Source of the DNA: Mangrovimonas cancribranchiae
GTDB lineage: Bacteria; Bacteroidota; Bacteroidia; Flavobacteriales; Flavobacteriaceae
DNA length: 64,000 bases
Direction of reading: 5' to 3'
Assembly (NCBI RefSeq): GCF_037126245.1
Contig: NZ_CP136925.1
Span: forward strand, 62,001-126,000
Below are positions 34,490 to 43,242 of this stretch, piece by piece. Position numbers and translations under genes: made by a program. The notes below the pieces were generated by a model. It saw only the letters and a list, made by a program, of their open reading frames with translations, made no database searches and was not told the origin of the DNA. Within the stretch, counting starts at the first letter, position 1. Each line of letters opens with the position of its first letter.

Positions 34490-36031
34490 ATGGCAAATAA
34501 CGACGATCAATTTAAAAAAGTAATCGCTCACGCAAAAGAGTATGGTTACGTATTTCAAAGTAGTGAAATTTACGATGGCCTAAGTGCTGTTTACGATTAC
34601 GCTCAAAACGGTGTAGAACTTAAAAAGAACATTTGCGACTATTGGTGGAAAGCCATGGTGCAAATGCACGACAATATCGTAGGCTTGGACGCAGCCATCT
34701 TTATGCATCCAACCACTTGGAAAGCATCTGGGCATATCGATGCATTTAACGATCCATTAATAGACAATAAAGACTCCAAGAAACGCTATCGTGCCGATGT
34801 TTTAGTAGAAGATTACTGCGGAAAGCTTGAGGCTAAAATTGAAAAAGAAATCAAAAAAGCCAAAAAACGTTTTGGTGATGCCTTTAATAAAGAAGAATTT
34901 GTTTCCACAAACGGAAGGGTGTTGGGCTATCAAGAAAAAATAGACACCATTTTAAAACGCTTAGGAAAATCTTTAGAAAATGAAGATTTAGCCGATGTAA
35001 AAGCTTTGATAGAAGAATTGGACATTGCCGATCCTGTTTCGGGTTCTAAAAATTGGACCGATGTGAAGCAGTTTAATCTAATGTTTGGCACCAAGTTAGG
35101 CGCTTCTGCCGATTCTGCTATGGATTTATATTTGCGTCCAGAAACCGCCCAAGGTATTTTTGTTAATTTCTTGAACGTTCAAAAAACAGGACGTATGAAA
35201 ATTCCGTTTGGTATTGCCCAAATAGGAAAAGCCTTTAGAAATGAAATTGTGGCGCGCCAGTTTATTTTCCGTCAGCGTGAATTTGAACAAATGGAAATGC
35301 AATTTTTTGTAAAACCAGGCACGCAAAAAGAGTGGTATGAGTCTTGGAAAGATACCCGAATGAAATGGCATTTATCACTTGGTTTAGGAAAGGATAACTA
35401 CCGTTTTCACGACCACGAAAAATTAGCACATTACGCCGATGCTGCTGCCGATATAGAATTTAGATTCCCTTTTGGATTTAAAGAATTGGAAGGGATCCAT
35501 TCGCGTACCGATTTCGATTTAAGCCAGCACGAGAAATTCTCGGGCAAGAAAATGCAATATTTCGATCACGAAGAGAACAAAAGCTATGTGCCTTATGTTA
35601 TTGAAACCTCAATAGGTTTAGATAGAATGTTTTTGGCGGTATTTTCTAATGCATTAATGGAAGAAGAGCTAGACAACAATACCACAAGAACAGTATTAAA
35701 ATTACCAGCCGTTTTAGCGCCAACTAAAGCCGCCGTGTTACCGTTGGTGAAAAAAGATGGCTTACCAGAAATTGCCAAGCAAATTGTAGATGATTTAAAA
35801 TGGGATTTCAACGTAAGTTACGACGAAAAAGATGCCGTTGGCCGTCGTTATCGTAGGCAAGATGCCAATGGAACGCCATTTTGTATTACCGTGGATCACG
35901 ATACTTTGGAAGATAACACGGTTACCATTCGCCATCGTGATACTATGGAGCAAAAACGCGTTAATATTGAAGAACTACGTGATATCATTAAAAAAGAAGT
36001 CGACGTAAAAGAATGGTTGATGAAGATGTAA
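34490..36031 (+). CDS. glyS: glycyl-tRNA synthetase, class II homodimer type
   Basis: A 513-aa glycine--tRNA ligase of the alpha2 (eukaryote/archaea-like) type, as usual in Bacteroidota. The class II motifs are visible: LRPETAQGIFVNF, GIAQIGKAFRNEI with FIFRQREFEQMEMQFF, and the C-terminal ETSIGLDRMFLAV. From about residue 395 (LPAVLAPTKAAVLPLVKKDG) is the anticodon-binding domain, ending EELRDIIKKE. Length is normal. Confidence 0.96.
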   Translation: MANNDDQFKKVIAHAKEYGYVFQSSEIYDGLSAVYDYAQNGVELKKNICDYWWKAMVQMHDNIVGLDAAIFMHPTTWKASGHIDAFNDPLIDNKDSKKRYRADVLVEDYCGKLEAKIEKEIKKAKKRFGDAFNKEEFVSTNGRVLGYQEKIDTILKRLGKSLENEDLADVKALIEELDIADPVSGSKNWTDVKQFNLMFGTKLGASADSAMDLYLRPETAQGIFVNFLNVQKTGRMKIPFGIAQIGKAFRNEIVARQFIFRQREFEQMEMQFFVKPGTQKEWYESWKDTRMKWHLSLGLGKDNYRFHDHEKLAHYADAAADIEFRFPFGFKELEGIHSRTDFDLSQHEKFSGKKMQYFDHEENKSYVPYVIETSIGLDRMFLAVFSNALMEEELDNNTTRTVLKLPAVLAPTKAAVLPLVKKDGLPEIAKQIVDDLKWDFNVSYDEKDAVGRRYRRQDANGTPFCITVDHDTLEDNTVTIRHRDTMEQKRVNIEELRDIIKKEVDVKEWLMKM

Positions 36032-36064
36032 TTTCAGCCTTCAAAAGCTGAACTCCAATAAAAC

Positions 36065-36099
36065 AAAAAACACCCAAGTGAAACGCTTGGGTGTTTTTG
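36065..36099. terminator. bidirectional terminator between glyS and the efflux operon
   Basis: CACCCAAG and CTTGGGTG form a perfect 8-bp core stem extended by flanking A and T runs, seven-base loop. Confidence 0.85.
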
Positions 36100-36109
36100 T
36101 TATTATTAC

Positions 36110-37258
36110 TTAATGACTATGTCCGCCGCCTTCATTATCATTTAAAAGCATTCCAATACCTTTAACTAAAATAGGTTTGTTTTTTAAGGCCTCCGAGTTT
36201 AAAATTTCTACAGAATTTTCGTTTTGTTGTCCTATGTCAACGGCAATTTTTTTAAAATGATATTCGTTATCTAGTTTTTCATCTAGAACAAGCACATAGT
36301 TGTTGTCATCAACAGTGGTTATGGCTTCTTTAGGCAGCCCAATTCCTGTGGTATCTTCGGTAATGATATTGGCTTCTACAAACATACCAACAATAAAGTT
36401 TTGCTCGTCATTATCAACGTGACCGTGAACTTTTACACGTCTTGTGGTTTCGTCTATAGTCGTACCAACCAAATGAACGTCGGCTTTATAGGTTTCGTTA
36501 GAAGCTTCAGGAATTTTAAATTGAATGTCTTGCCCTTTTTTAATGTGCATAATGTCTTTTTCAAACACCGATAATTCTAAGTGAATGTGATCTATATCCA
36601 CGATTTCCATAATCACATCGTTTGGTGACACATAAGCGCCATTACTAACATTTACCTTGGTAACGTGTCCGTTTATTGGCGCATACAAATTAATGGTTGA
36701 GGTGATTTGCCCTTGCTCGACAGCTTTTGGGTTAATATTCATCATTTGTAATTTTTGGCGTAAGCCATTGTAAGTTGCCAAGCTACTTTTGTAGATGCTT
36801 TGAGCTTTTAAATAGTTTTTTTCTGAAGTTATGTTTTCATCGTAAAGTGTTTTTTGTCTGTCGTATTCAGCTTTTAAATAATTAAGTTGCTCGGCAATTT
36901 CCAAGTAGCTTTGCTGGATTTCGACATACTCAGGGTTTTTTAAACTGACCAAAAGTTGTCCGTTTTTTACTTCATCACCAACTAAAAGCGGTGTGTGCGA
37001 AATATAACCACCTACAAATGTGGTAATGCTCGATTTGTTTTTAGGTGGAACATCTATCATTCCTGTAACTTGTATTGTGCTATCAAAATGTAAGCTTTTT
37101 AAGCTATCTAAAGCCATTTTTTCACTGTCAAATTGAGCTTTGGTAACAGTTACCATATTGCTTTTGGTTGTTTTCTGCTCAATAGGATCTGAGTTGTTTT
37201 CTTTATTTCCGCAGGCTATGAGTGTAAGCGAAAAAAGTAATATATATAAATGTTTCAT
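36110..37258 (-). CDS. RND efflux periplasmic adaptor (CzcB/CusB-like)
   Basis: A 382-aa membrane-fusion lipoprotein (lipobox LIACG, Cys16) that links inner-membrane pump to outer-membrane channel. The barrel-sandwich/lipoyl halves are LHFDSTIQVTGMIDVPP ... VKNGQLLVSL and INLYAPINGHVTKVNVSNGAYV, flanking an alpha-hairpin (about 118-165). A beta-barrel region ending VEANIITEDT follows. The C-terminus is GGGHSH, a small histidine-bearing tail plausible for metal contact. It starts one base after the pump gene stop, so it is the last gene of the operon. Confidence 0.9.
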   Translation of the reverse strand: MKHLYILLFSLTLIACGNKENNSDPIEQKTTKSNMVTVTKAQFDSEKMALDSLKSLHFDSTIQVTGMIDVPPKNKSSITTFVGGYISHTPLLVGDEVKNGQLLVSLKNPEYVEIQQSYLEIAEQLNYLKAEYDRQKTLYDENITSEKNYLKAQSIYKSSLATYNGLRQKLQMMNINPKAVEQGQITSTINLYAPINGHVTKVNVSNGAYVSPNDVIMEIVDIDHIHLELSVFEKDIMHIKKGQDIQFKIPEASNETYKADVHLVGTTIDETTRRVKVHGHVDNDEQNFIVGMFVEANIITEDTTGIGLPKEAITTVDDNNYVLVLDEKLDNEYHFKKIAVDIGQQNENSVEILNSEALKNKPILVKGIGMLLNDNEGGGHSH

Positions 37259-37259
37259 C

Positions 37260-40200
37260 TTAGTTAATATTTAATGTCAAGTGGTTGATTTGTATTACGG
37301 TTTGATTGTAAGCGTTTAAGTCTTTAAGGTAAGAGAGTTCAATCTCGCTAGCATTTTCAAGACTTTGTATGTATTGAAAAAAGTCAATTTCACCTTCTTT
37401 AAACGTACGCGTTGCGGTTTTAATAATTTGTTCTTTTAGCGCATTTCCTTCACTTTTATAATAATTAATAGCTTCGTTGTGTTGCTCGAGTGTTGCAATA
37501 AGCGATTGGTATTTAGCTTCTAGTTTTGTTTTATAATCCTGTTCTTGCTGTTCTATAATGTCTCGCGCAATTTTAGATGCTTTTATTTTTGAGGCATTTC
37601 CAGAAAACAATAAAGGAATTTTCAACCCTAATTGATAGCCTTGAATATTGTCGTTTAATTGACTGTTAGAGCCTTGGAAATATTCCAAACTAATATCGGG
37701 CAAGAGAGTTTGTTTTTCTTTACTATATATAGCATTTTGATACGTTTTGGCGCTTTCAAAATATTGCAATCCAAGGTTGTCGGTTGTTGAGATACTTTGT
37801 AGTTCTAACTGTAGTAATGGTTGGTCCACAATATCTATCGTATCTACTTGCACGACACTTTTTAGTTGTTCTTTTGAAAAAGCGACTTTTTTTAAGGCTT
37901 GTTTGTATAAGGATTCTAGCTGTTTTTGTTTGGATTTGGCGGTAATCATTTCCAGATAATTAGTTTCACCTAATTCAAAACGACGCTCCGATTTTTTAGC
38001 AAAATCCTGATACAAACTGTCTAAATACTTATAGGTTTTTACTTTATTTTTCGCATAGCTTAATTGATAATAATTTGAATAAACAGCCTTTTGTAGTTGT
38101 TGTAATTGTAAATCATTATGAGTTTCTTCCAAGCCAACTTTGGCTTTATTGGCTTTTTTGTCAGCAAAATAAATAGTTGGGAATTTAAAATCTTGAGCAA
38201 TACCAAAAACTTTAAGCGGTTCGTTGTTTACAGCTAGATTGTTTTCGTCGTAACTGTAGTAAACAGATGTTTTATCGAAATTAAAAGCACTACCAACCCA
38301 AGCCTTACTTTTATCTACTTTTAGGTTAGAGGCTTTTAAAGCTGCATTGTTTTCAATAGCTAGTCTTAAAGTTTCCTCAATAGTTAATTTTGATTGCGCA
38401 TTGACATTAGTTAGAAAAAAGAAACCTATAATGCCAATAATGGCTGTTTTATTCATTTTTAATTCTTTTTTTGTTTCAAACCACGCATAAAGTACGGGCA
38501 GGACAATTAAAGTTAAAATGGTTGCGGTAATAAGACCACCAACAACAACCGTAGCTAATGGACGTTGCACTTCGGCACCTGCATTGGTAGATACAGCCAT
38601 AGGTAAAAATCCAAGTGCAGCAGCAGAAGCTGTTAACAATACTGGTCTTAACCGATCAGTAGCTCCCACTTTTATGCGTTCTTCAATATCGTCCATACCT
38701 TGTTCTTTTAATTCTTTAAAATGTTCAATAAGCACAATGCCATTAAGCACGGCAATTCCAAAAAGTGCAATAAATCCTACGCCAGCCGAAATACTAAACG
38801 GTAAATCGCGTAGCCAAAGTAATAAGACGCCACCAACAGCCGATAGTGGGATGGCAGAATACACTAATAAGGCTTCTTTGGCAGAGCCAAAAGCAAAATA
38901 CAGTAAGATAAATATTAAAGCCAATGCCACTGGCACAGCAACAAGCAATCGCGCTTTGGCGCTTTGTAGATTTTCAAACTGTCCACCATACGTAATGTTG
39001 TACCCTGTAGGCAATTGTAAGTTGCTTTCAAGAATGTTTCTCACATCGTCGACTACCGATTGTAAATCCCGGTTACGCACATTAATACCAACGACTATGC
39101 GACGTTTGGTGTCGTCTCTTGAAATTTTTGCTGGCCCAGTTGTATATTGTATGTCGGCCAATTCACTAAGCGGAATTTTAACACCACTAGGTGTATCGAT
39201 ATATAGATTTTGAAGGCTTGCTAGGTTTTTTCGGTTATTTTTATCTAAACGCATCACTAAATCAAAACGTTTTTCACCTTCAAAAATACTGCCTACTGTG
39301 CCGCCAGCAAACCCCATTGAAATCATTTGATTAACATCGGAAATATTAAGTCCGTAACGCGCAATTTTACTACGGTTGAATTTCACGCTCATTTGTGGTA
39401 AGCCTTCCACTTTTTCAATAACAATATCCGAAGCGCCTTCAACATCTTTAATCAACTCTTTCACTTCGTCAGCTTTATTGGCTAAAACTGATAAATCCTC
39501 ACCAAAAATTTTAATGGCCACATCGGCTCTAACTCCTGTAATAAGCTCATTAAAACGCATTTCTATGGGTTGGGTAAACTCGACTTCCATACCAGGAATT
39601 ACAGTAAGCGCTTCTTTAAATTTATCAGCCAATTCGTCTTTACTTTCTGCCGAAACCCATTCGTCTTTTGGTTTTAGCTTTATTATGACGTCACTTTCTT
39701 CCATAGACATTGGGTCTGTTGGTACTTCGGCGGCGCCAATACGCGTGACTACTTGATCAACTTCAGGGAAATTGTCTAGTAGAATTTGTTCGATTTTAGT
39801 GGTTGTTTCAATGGTTTTTCCTAGAGATGTTCCTGTTTTTAAAACGGGCTGAATTACAAAATCGCCTTCGTCTAATGTGGGTACAAATTCGCCACCCATT
39901 CTACTAAATATCCAAACGCTTAAAGCCAATAAGATGCTGGCTAAAACGACTACCGTTTTTTTGTTGTATAAAGCCCAATGTATGGACGGTTTGTACCAAC
40001 TATTTAAGACCTTCATTAATCTAACCGAAATATTTCTATCACTTGGTTTTTTAGGTTTTAAGAATAGTGAAGATACTACTGGTACATAAGTTAAGCACAA
40101 TAGCATTGCACCAATTAACGCAAAGCTAAACGTGAGTGCCATAGGCTTAAACATCTTGCCTTCTACACCGCTTAAAGATAAAATAGGAATAAATACAATT

Positions 40201-41579
40201 AAGATGATAAGTTGTCCAAAAATGGCCGAATTCATCATTTTTGAAGCACTTTTTAAAGTGATTTCATTTATTTTGGCCTGTTTTTGATCTTTTGCAAGTG
40301 TTTTTAGTTGGTCACTTTGTGTAATAATTCTGAAAGCAATAAACTCAACAATAATAACAGCACCATCAATAATAATCCCAAAGTCTATAGCTCCAAGACT
40401 CATTAAATTGGCATCGACACCAAAAATATTCATTAGAGAAATCGCGAATAATAAACTTAACGGAATAACCGAGGCAACCACTAATCCAGAACGTAAATTA
40501 CCCAATAATAAAACCACGACAAAAATCACGATTAGGGATCCTAAAATGAGGTTTTCAGATACGGTAAATGTCGTTTTTCCAATCAGTTCGCTACGCTCTA
40601 AAAACCCATTGATGTAAACACCTTCTGGTAGCGTTTTTTGAATGGAGGCGACGCGTTCTTTTACGGCGTCGATAATAGCTTTGGAGTTCCCGTCTTTAAG
40701 CATCATAATTTGCCCGAGTACTTTTTCGCCTTCGCCATTACCAGTAATAGCACCAAAACGTGTTGCACTACCAAATCCAATAGTAGCAACATCTTTAATG
40801 TAAATTGGAGCACCTTGGTTTTTTACCACGATTTGCTCAATATCTTTAAGGTTTTTAACCAAACCTTCACCACGAATAAAATAGGCTTCGTTGCTTTTTT
40901 CAATATATCCGCCACCGGCTACGCTATTGTTTTTTTCTAAAGCATTGTAAATTTCGGACACCGAAATATTCATAGCGTTTAGTTTGTTTGGGTTAATGGC
41001 AACTTCGTATTGTTTTAAAAAACCGCCCCAAGTATTGACTTCGACAACTCCAGGAATACCAGATAGCTGGCGTCTCACAATCCAATCTTGAATGGTACGT
41101 AATTCGGTAGTTGTGTATTGGTCTTCGTAACCAGGTTTTACGTCTAAAATGTATTGGTAAATTTCACCTAAACCTGTGGTAATTGGACCCATTTCTGGAG
41201 AGCCAAAACCTTCTGGGATTTTCTCGGAAGCCGATTTTATTTTCTCGGCAATAAGTTGTCTGGGAAGAAAGGTGCCCATATCGTCTTCAAAAACAATGGT
41301 AACCACAGAAAGCCCAAATTTTGAGACGGATCTAATTTCTTCTACGCCTGGCAAATTAGCCATTTCCAGCTCGACAGGATAAGTGATAAATTGCTCGACA
41401 TCTTGTGTGGACAAGTTGCGCGATGTGGTAATAACTTGAACTTGGTTATTGGTAATGTCTGGTACAGCGCCAATAGGAATTTGGGTTAAAGAGAAAATTC
41501 CGAAACCAATAATAAACGCTGTTAACAGGAAAATGATTAGCTTATTGTTTAAGCTTAATTTTATGATTTTTTCTAACAT
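37260..41579 (-). CDS. heavy-metal RND pump fused to TolC-like channel
   Basis: A 1439-aa natural fusion. Residues 1-1041 are a CusA/CzcA-type heavy-metal RND transporter with the usual two sets of membrane helices and porter domains. The TM4 proton-relay motif is D399-FGIII-D405 ... E412, the D-x5-D-x6-E form of CzcA (divalent Zn/Co/Cd/Ni pumps) rather than the CusA form. Residues 1042-1439 are an outer-membrane efflux protein (TolC/CusC) domain. The join retains MNKTAIIGIIGFFFLTNVNAQ, an intact start codon and signal peptide. Pump-channel fusions are known in Bacteroidota. Neighbours are the adaptor (downstream) and a His-rich protein (upstream). Confidence 0.92.
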   Translation of the reverse strand: MLEKIIKLSLNNKLIIFLLTAFIIGFGIFSLTQIPIGAVPDITNNQVQVITTSRNLSTQDVEQFITYPVELEMANLPGVEEIRSVSKFGLSVVTIVFEDDMGTFLPRQLIAEKIKSASEKIPEGFGSPEMGPITTGLGEIYQYILDVKPGYEDQYTTTELRTIQDWIVRRQLSGIPGVVEVNTWGGFLKQYEVAINPNKLNAMNISVSEIYNALEKNNSVAGGGYIEKSNEAYFIRGEGLVKNLKDIEQIVVKNQGAPIYIKDVATIGFGSATRFGAITGNGEGEKVLGQIMMLKDGNSKAIIDAVKERVASIQKTLPEGVYINGFLERSELIGKTTFTVSENLILGSLIVIFVVVLLLGNLRSGLVVASVIPLSLLFAISLMNIFGVDANLMSLGAIDFGIIIDGAVIIVEFIAFRIITQSDQLKTLAKDQKQAKINEITLKSASKMMNSAIFGQLIILIVFIPILSLSGVEGKMFKPMALTFSFALIGAMLLCLTYVPVVSSLFLKPKKPSDRNISVRLMKVLNSWYKPSIHWALYNKKTVVVLASILLALSVWIFSRMGGEFVPTLDEGDFVIQPVLKTGTSLGKTIETTTKIEQILLDNFPEVDQVVTRIGAAEVPTDPMSMEESDVIIKLKPKDEWVSAESKDELADKFKEALTVIPGMEVEFTQPIEMRFNELITGVRADVAIKIFGEDLSVLANKADEVKELIKDVEGASDIVIEKVEGLPQMSVKFNRSKIARYGLNISDVNQMISMGFAGGTVGSIFEGEKRFDLVMRLDKNNRKNLASLQNLYIDTPSGVKIPLSELADIQYTTGPAKISRDDTKRRIVVGINVRNRDLQSVVDDVRNILESNLQLPTGYNITYGGQFENLQSAKARLLVAVPVALALIFILLYFAFGSAKEALLVYSAIPLSAVGGVLLLWLRDLPFSISAGVGFIALFGIAVLNGIVLIEHFKELKEQGMDDIEERIKVGATDRLRPVLLTASAAALGFLPMAVSTNAGAEVQRPLATVVVGGLITATILTLIVLPVLYAWFETKKELKMNKTAIIGIIGFFFLTNVNAQSKLTIEETLRLAIENNAALKASNLKVDKSKAWVGSAFNFDKTSVYYSYDENNLAVNNEPLKVFGIAQDFKFPTIYFADKKANKAKVGLEETHNDLQLQQLQKAVYSNYYQLSYAKNKVKTYKYLDSLYQDFAKKSERRFELGETNYLEMITAKSKQKQLESLYKQALKKVAFSKEQLKSVVQVDTIDIVDQPLLQLELQSISTTDNLGLQYFESAKTYQNAIYSKEKQTLLPDISLEYFQGSNSQLNDNIQGYQLGLKIPLLFSGNASKIKASKIARDIIEQQEQDYKTKLEAKYQSLIATLEQHNEAINYYKSEGNALKEQIIKTATRTFKEGEIDFFQYIQSLENASEIELSYLKDLNAYNQTVIQINHLTLNIN

Positions 41580-41643
41580 GATTCATAATTAATTAAAAAT
41601 TGAAATATGTCTGATTTAATAAATCAGATTTGGTTTTAAATAA

Positions 41644-42033
41644 TTATGCGTGTTTTGGGGGCTGAAAAACAGCGGGTTTTTCAAAAGAGGTAAAAGTATC
41701 TTTATAGAAGAAGTTACAAGGAATTTCAACAAATTCTTCGTTGCTTATTTTAAAAGAGGTATTCGGGCTAATAAAAGTTACATTAATGTGTGTGCAAAGG
41801 TGATGACAATCTTTAAAAGGAAGGTCTTCATGTTCTTTGTGGTCGCTTTCATGGTCGTCTTTAGCATCGCCATAATGTTCAGCTAAAAATTGAATAAACG
41901 AATCGCCATACATTTCTTTATGAAATTGCGCATGATCAATTAAGGCATTAATCTTATTAAGGTCTTCTAAGTTAATGTTAAAACTTTGGATAAGAATTAA
42001 AAGCGAATATGTTAATGCCACGACTTTGCTCAT
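41644..42033 (-). CDS. His/Asp-rich small exported protein heading the metal-efflux operon
   Basis: A 129-aa protein with an N-terminal hydrophobic segment (VVALTYSLLILIQSF). The centre is rich in metal-binding side chains: HYGDAKDDHESDHKEHEDLPFKDCHHLCTH contains seven His, one Cys pair and many acidic residues. The C-terminus ends FQPPKHA. It lies 64 bases before the fused RND pump on the same strand and probably starts the operon. Comparable His-rich proteins occur at the head of Bacteroidota heavy-metal efflux operons. Metal buffering or delivery to the pump is an inference from composition and context. Confidence 0.65.
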   Translation of the reverse strand: MSKVVALTYSLLILIQSFNINLEDLNKINALIDHAQFHKEMYGDSFIQFLAEHYGDAKDDHESDHKEHEDLPFKDCHHLCTHINVTFISPNTSFKISNEEFVEIPCNFFYKDTFTSFEKPAVFQPPKHA

Positions 42034-42127
42034 ACCAATACGAAATTAAAAAAAATAAAGTATTTTACTGTAACAAAAGTTACGCAGCGTAGTAATATAG
42101 AACGTTTATAATTAACAGTTTCGACTT

Positions 42128-43162
42128 TTATAAAATCTTTTCAGCTAAATAGTTAGCATCCTTTTTTATGCCACCTAAAGTTGCAGAACCACGTGTATGC
42201 AACCAAGGCAAACCAATAAAATATAATCCTTTAGTAGTACTAATACCACGATGATGTTTTGGATAACCATCGTTAGTGAGTTCAATGTTTTTTATCCAAT
42301 TAAAATTGGGTTTGTAGCCTGTTGCCCAAACAATATTTTTAACATCTTTAAGTGTTTTTTTTGATGTTTTAATTGTATTGTCATCAGCATCTAAAGTATA
42401 ACCAACAGGGACAACATTATCCCGATTAATGATTGATTTTACATCGGTGCCAATTATGGGTTGTTTAGATTTGCTAATCTTTTTACCTATCCATGAGTTT
42501 TTACTAAAACTTAAAAAACCAGTTACGGTAAACCACCACCAAAGTGTTTTGCCTAAAATTTCTTGAGGCAAGGTTCTTATGTTGGTGTCTCCAGAAAAAT
42601 AGGTGGTTTCTGAAGTGTTTTTAGAAATTTCATCTAAAATTTGAAAACCACTATCGCCACCACCAACAACTAAAGTAGCTCCTTTTTGTAATTGCTCTGG
42701 ATTTTTATAATAATTACTATGTATTTGAAAAATATCCTTGGAAAGTTTGTTGTGAAACATCGGTGTGTATGGGATGTGAAACGGTCCAGTAGCCACAATA
42801 ACTTCTTTACATGTTAAATTGCCTTGATTGGTTTTTATAACAAAATGATTGTTTGTTTTCTCAATGCTTTCAGCAAGGGTGTTTAATTGTACTGGAAAAT
42901 CGAACTTTTTTACATAAGCTTTAAAATAATCTGCGACTTCATATTTGTCTGGATAATGTCCTTTTGGAGCAGGAAAAGGCATTCCAGCAAGATGATTAAA
43001 TTCGGTTGGCGTAAATAATTTTAATGAGTTCCAGCGGTTAAGCCAAGAGGCGCCAATTTCTTCTTCTTTATCTATGATTAAAAAATCTTTTTGATTTTTC
43101 TTTAAATGATACGCCATAGAAAGTCCAGCTTGAGCTGCACCAATTATTATAAAATCTTTCAT
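42128..43162 (-). CDS. FAD/NAD(P)-dependent flavoprotein (CzcO-like)
   Basis: A 344-aa two-dinucleotide-binding flavoprotein. The FAD site is IIGAAQAGLSMAYHL at 6-20 with the acidic end of strand 2 in FLIIDKEEEIGASW; the NAD(P) site is VVGGGDSGFQI. ATGYKPNFNW and the closing GLPWLHTRGSATLGGIKKDA match the flavin monooxygenase/CzcO-type group. Substrate is not predictable. It is transcribed alone, in the same direction as the metal-efflux operon but separated by 94 bases, so shared function is not implied. Confidence 0.85.
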   Translation of the reverse strand: MKDFIIIGAAQAGLSMAYHLKKNQKDFLIIDKEEEIGASWLNRWNSLKLFTPTEFNHLAGMPFPAPKGHYPDKYEVADYFKAYVKKFDFPVQLNTLAESIEKTNNHFVIKTNQGNLTCKEVIVATGPFHIPYTPMFHNKLSKDIFQIHSNYYKNPEQLQKGATLVVGGGDSGFQILDEISKNTSETTYFSGDTNIRTLPQEILGKTLWWWFTVTGFLSFSKNSWIGKKISKSKQPIIGTDVKSIINRDNVVPVGYTLDADDNTIKTSKKTLKDVKNIVWATGYKPNFNWIKNIELTNDGYPKHHRGISTTKGLYFIGLPWLHTRGSATLGGIKKDANYLAEKIL

Positions 43163-43242
43163 GTATACAATTGTGGTTGTTGGGGAGTATACACCTTTTC
43201 ATGGTTTTATACAAGTTGAAACGGTGTGTATTTAAATATATC

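Noticed and set aside
38440-38470. Possible frameshift or sequencing error joining pump and channel genes
   Set aside because: The frame is open across the join without a stop on either side, and pump-channel fusions are known in Bacteroidota.
38518-39213. 231-codon open frame antisense to the RND pump
   Set aside because: It lies wholly inside a well-supported coding region on the other strand, has a low-complexity Thr/Ser/Pro/Asn composition and no recognisable motif.
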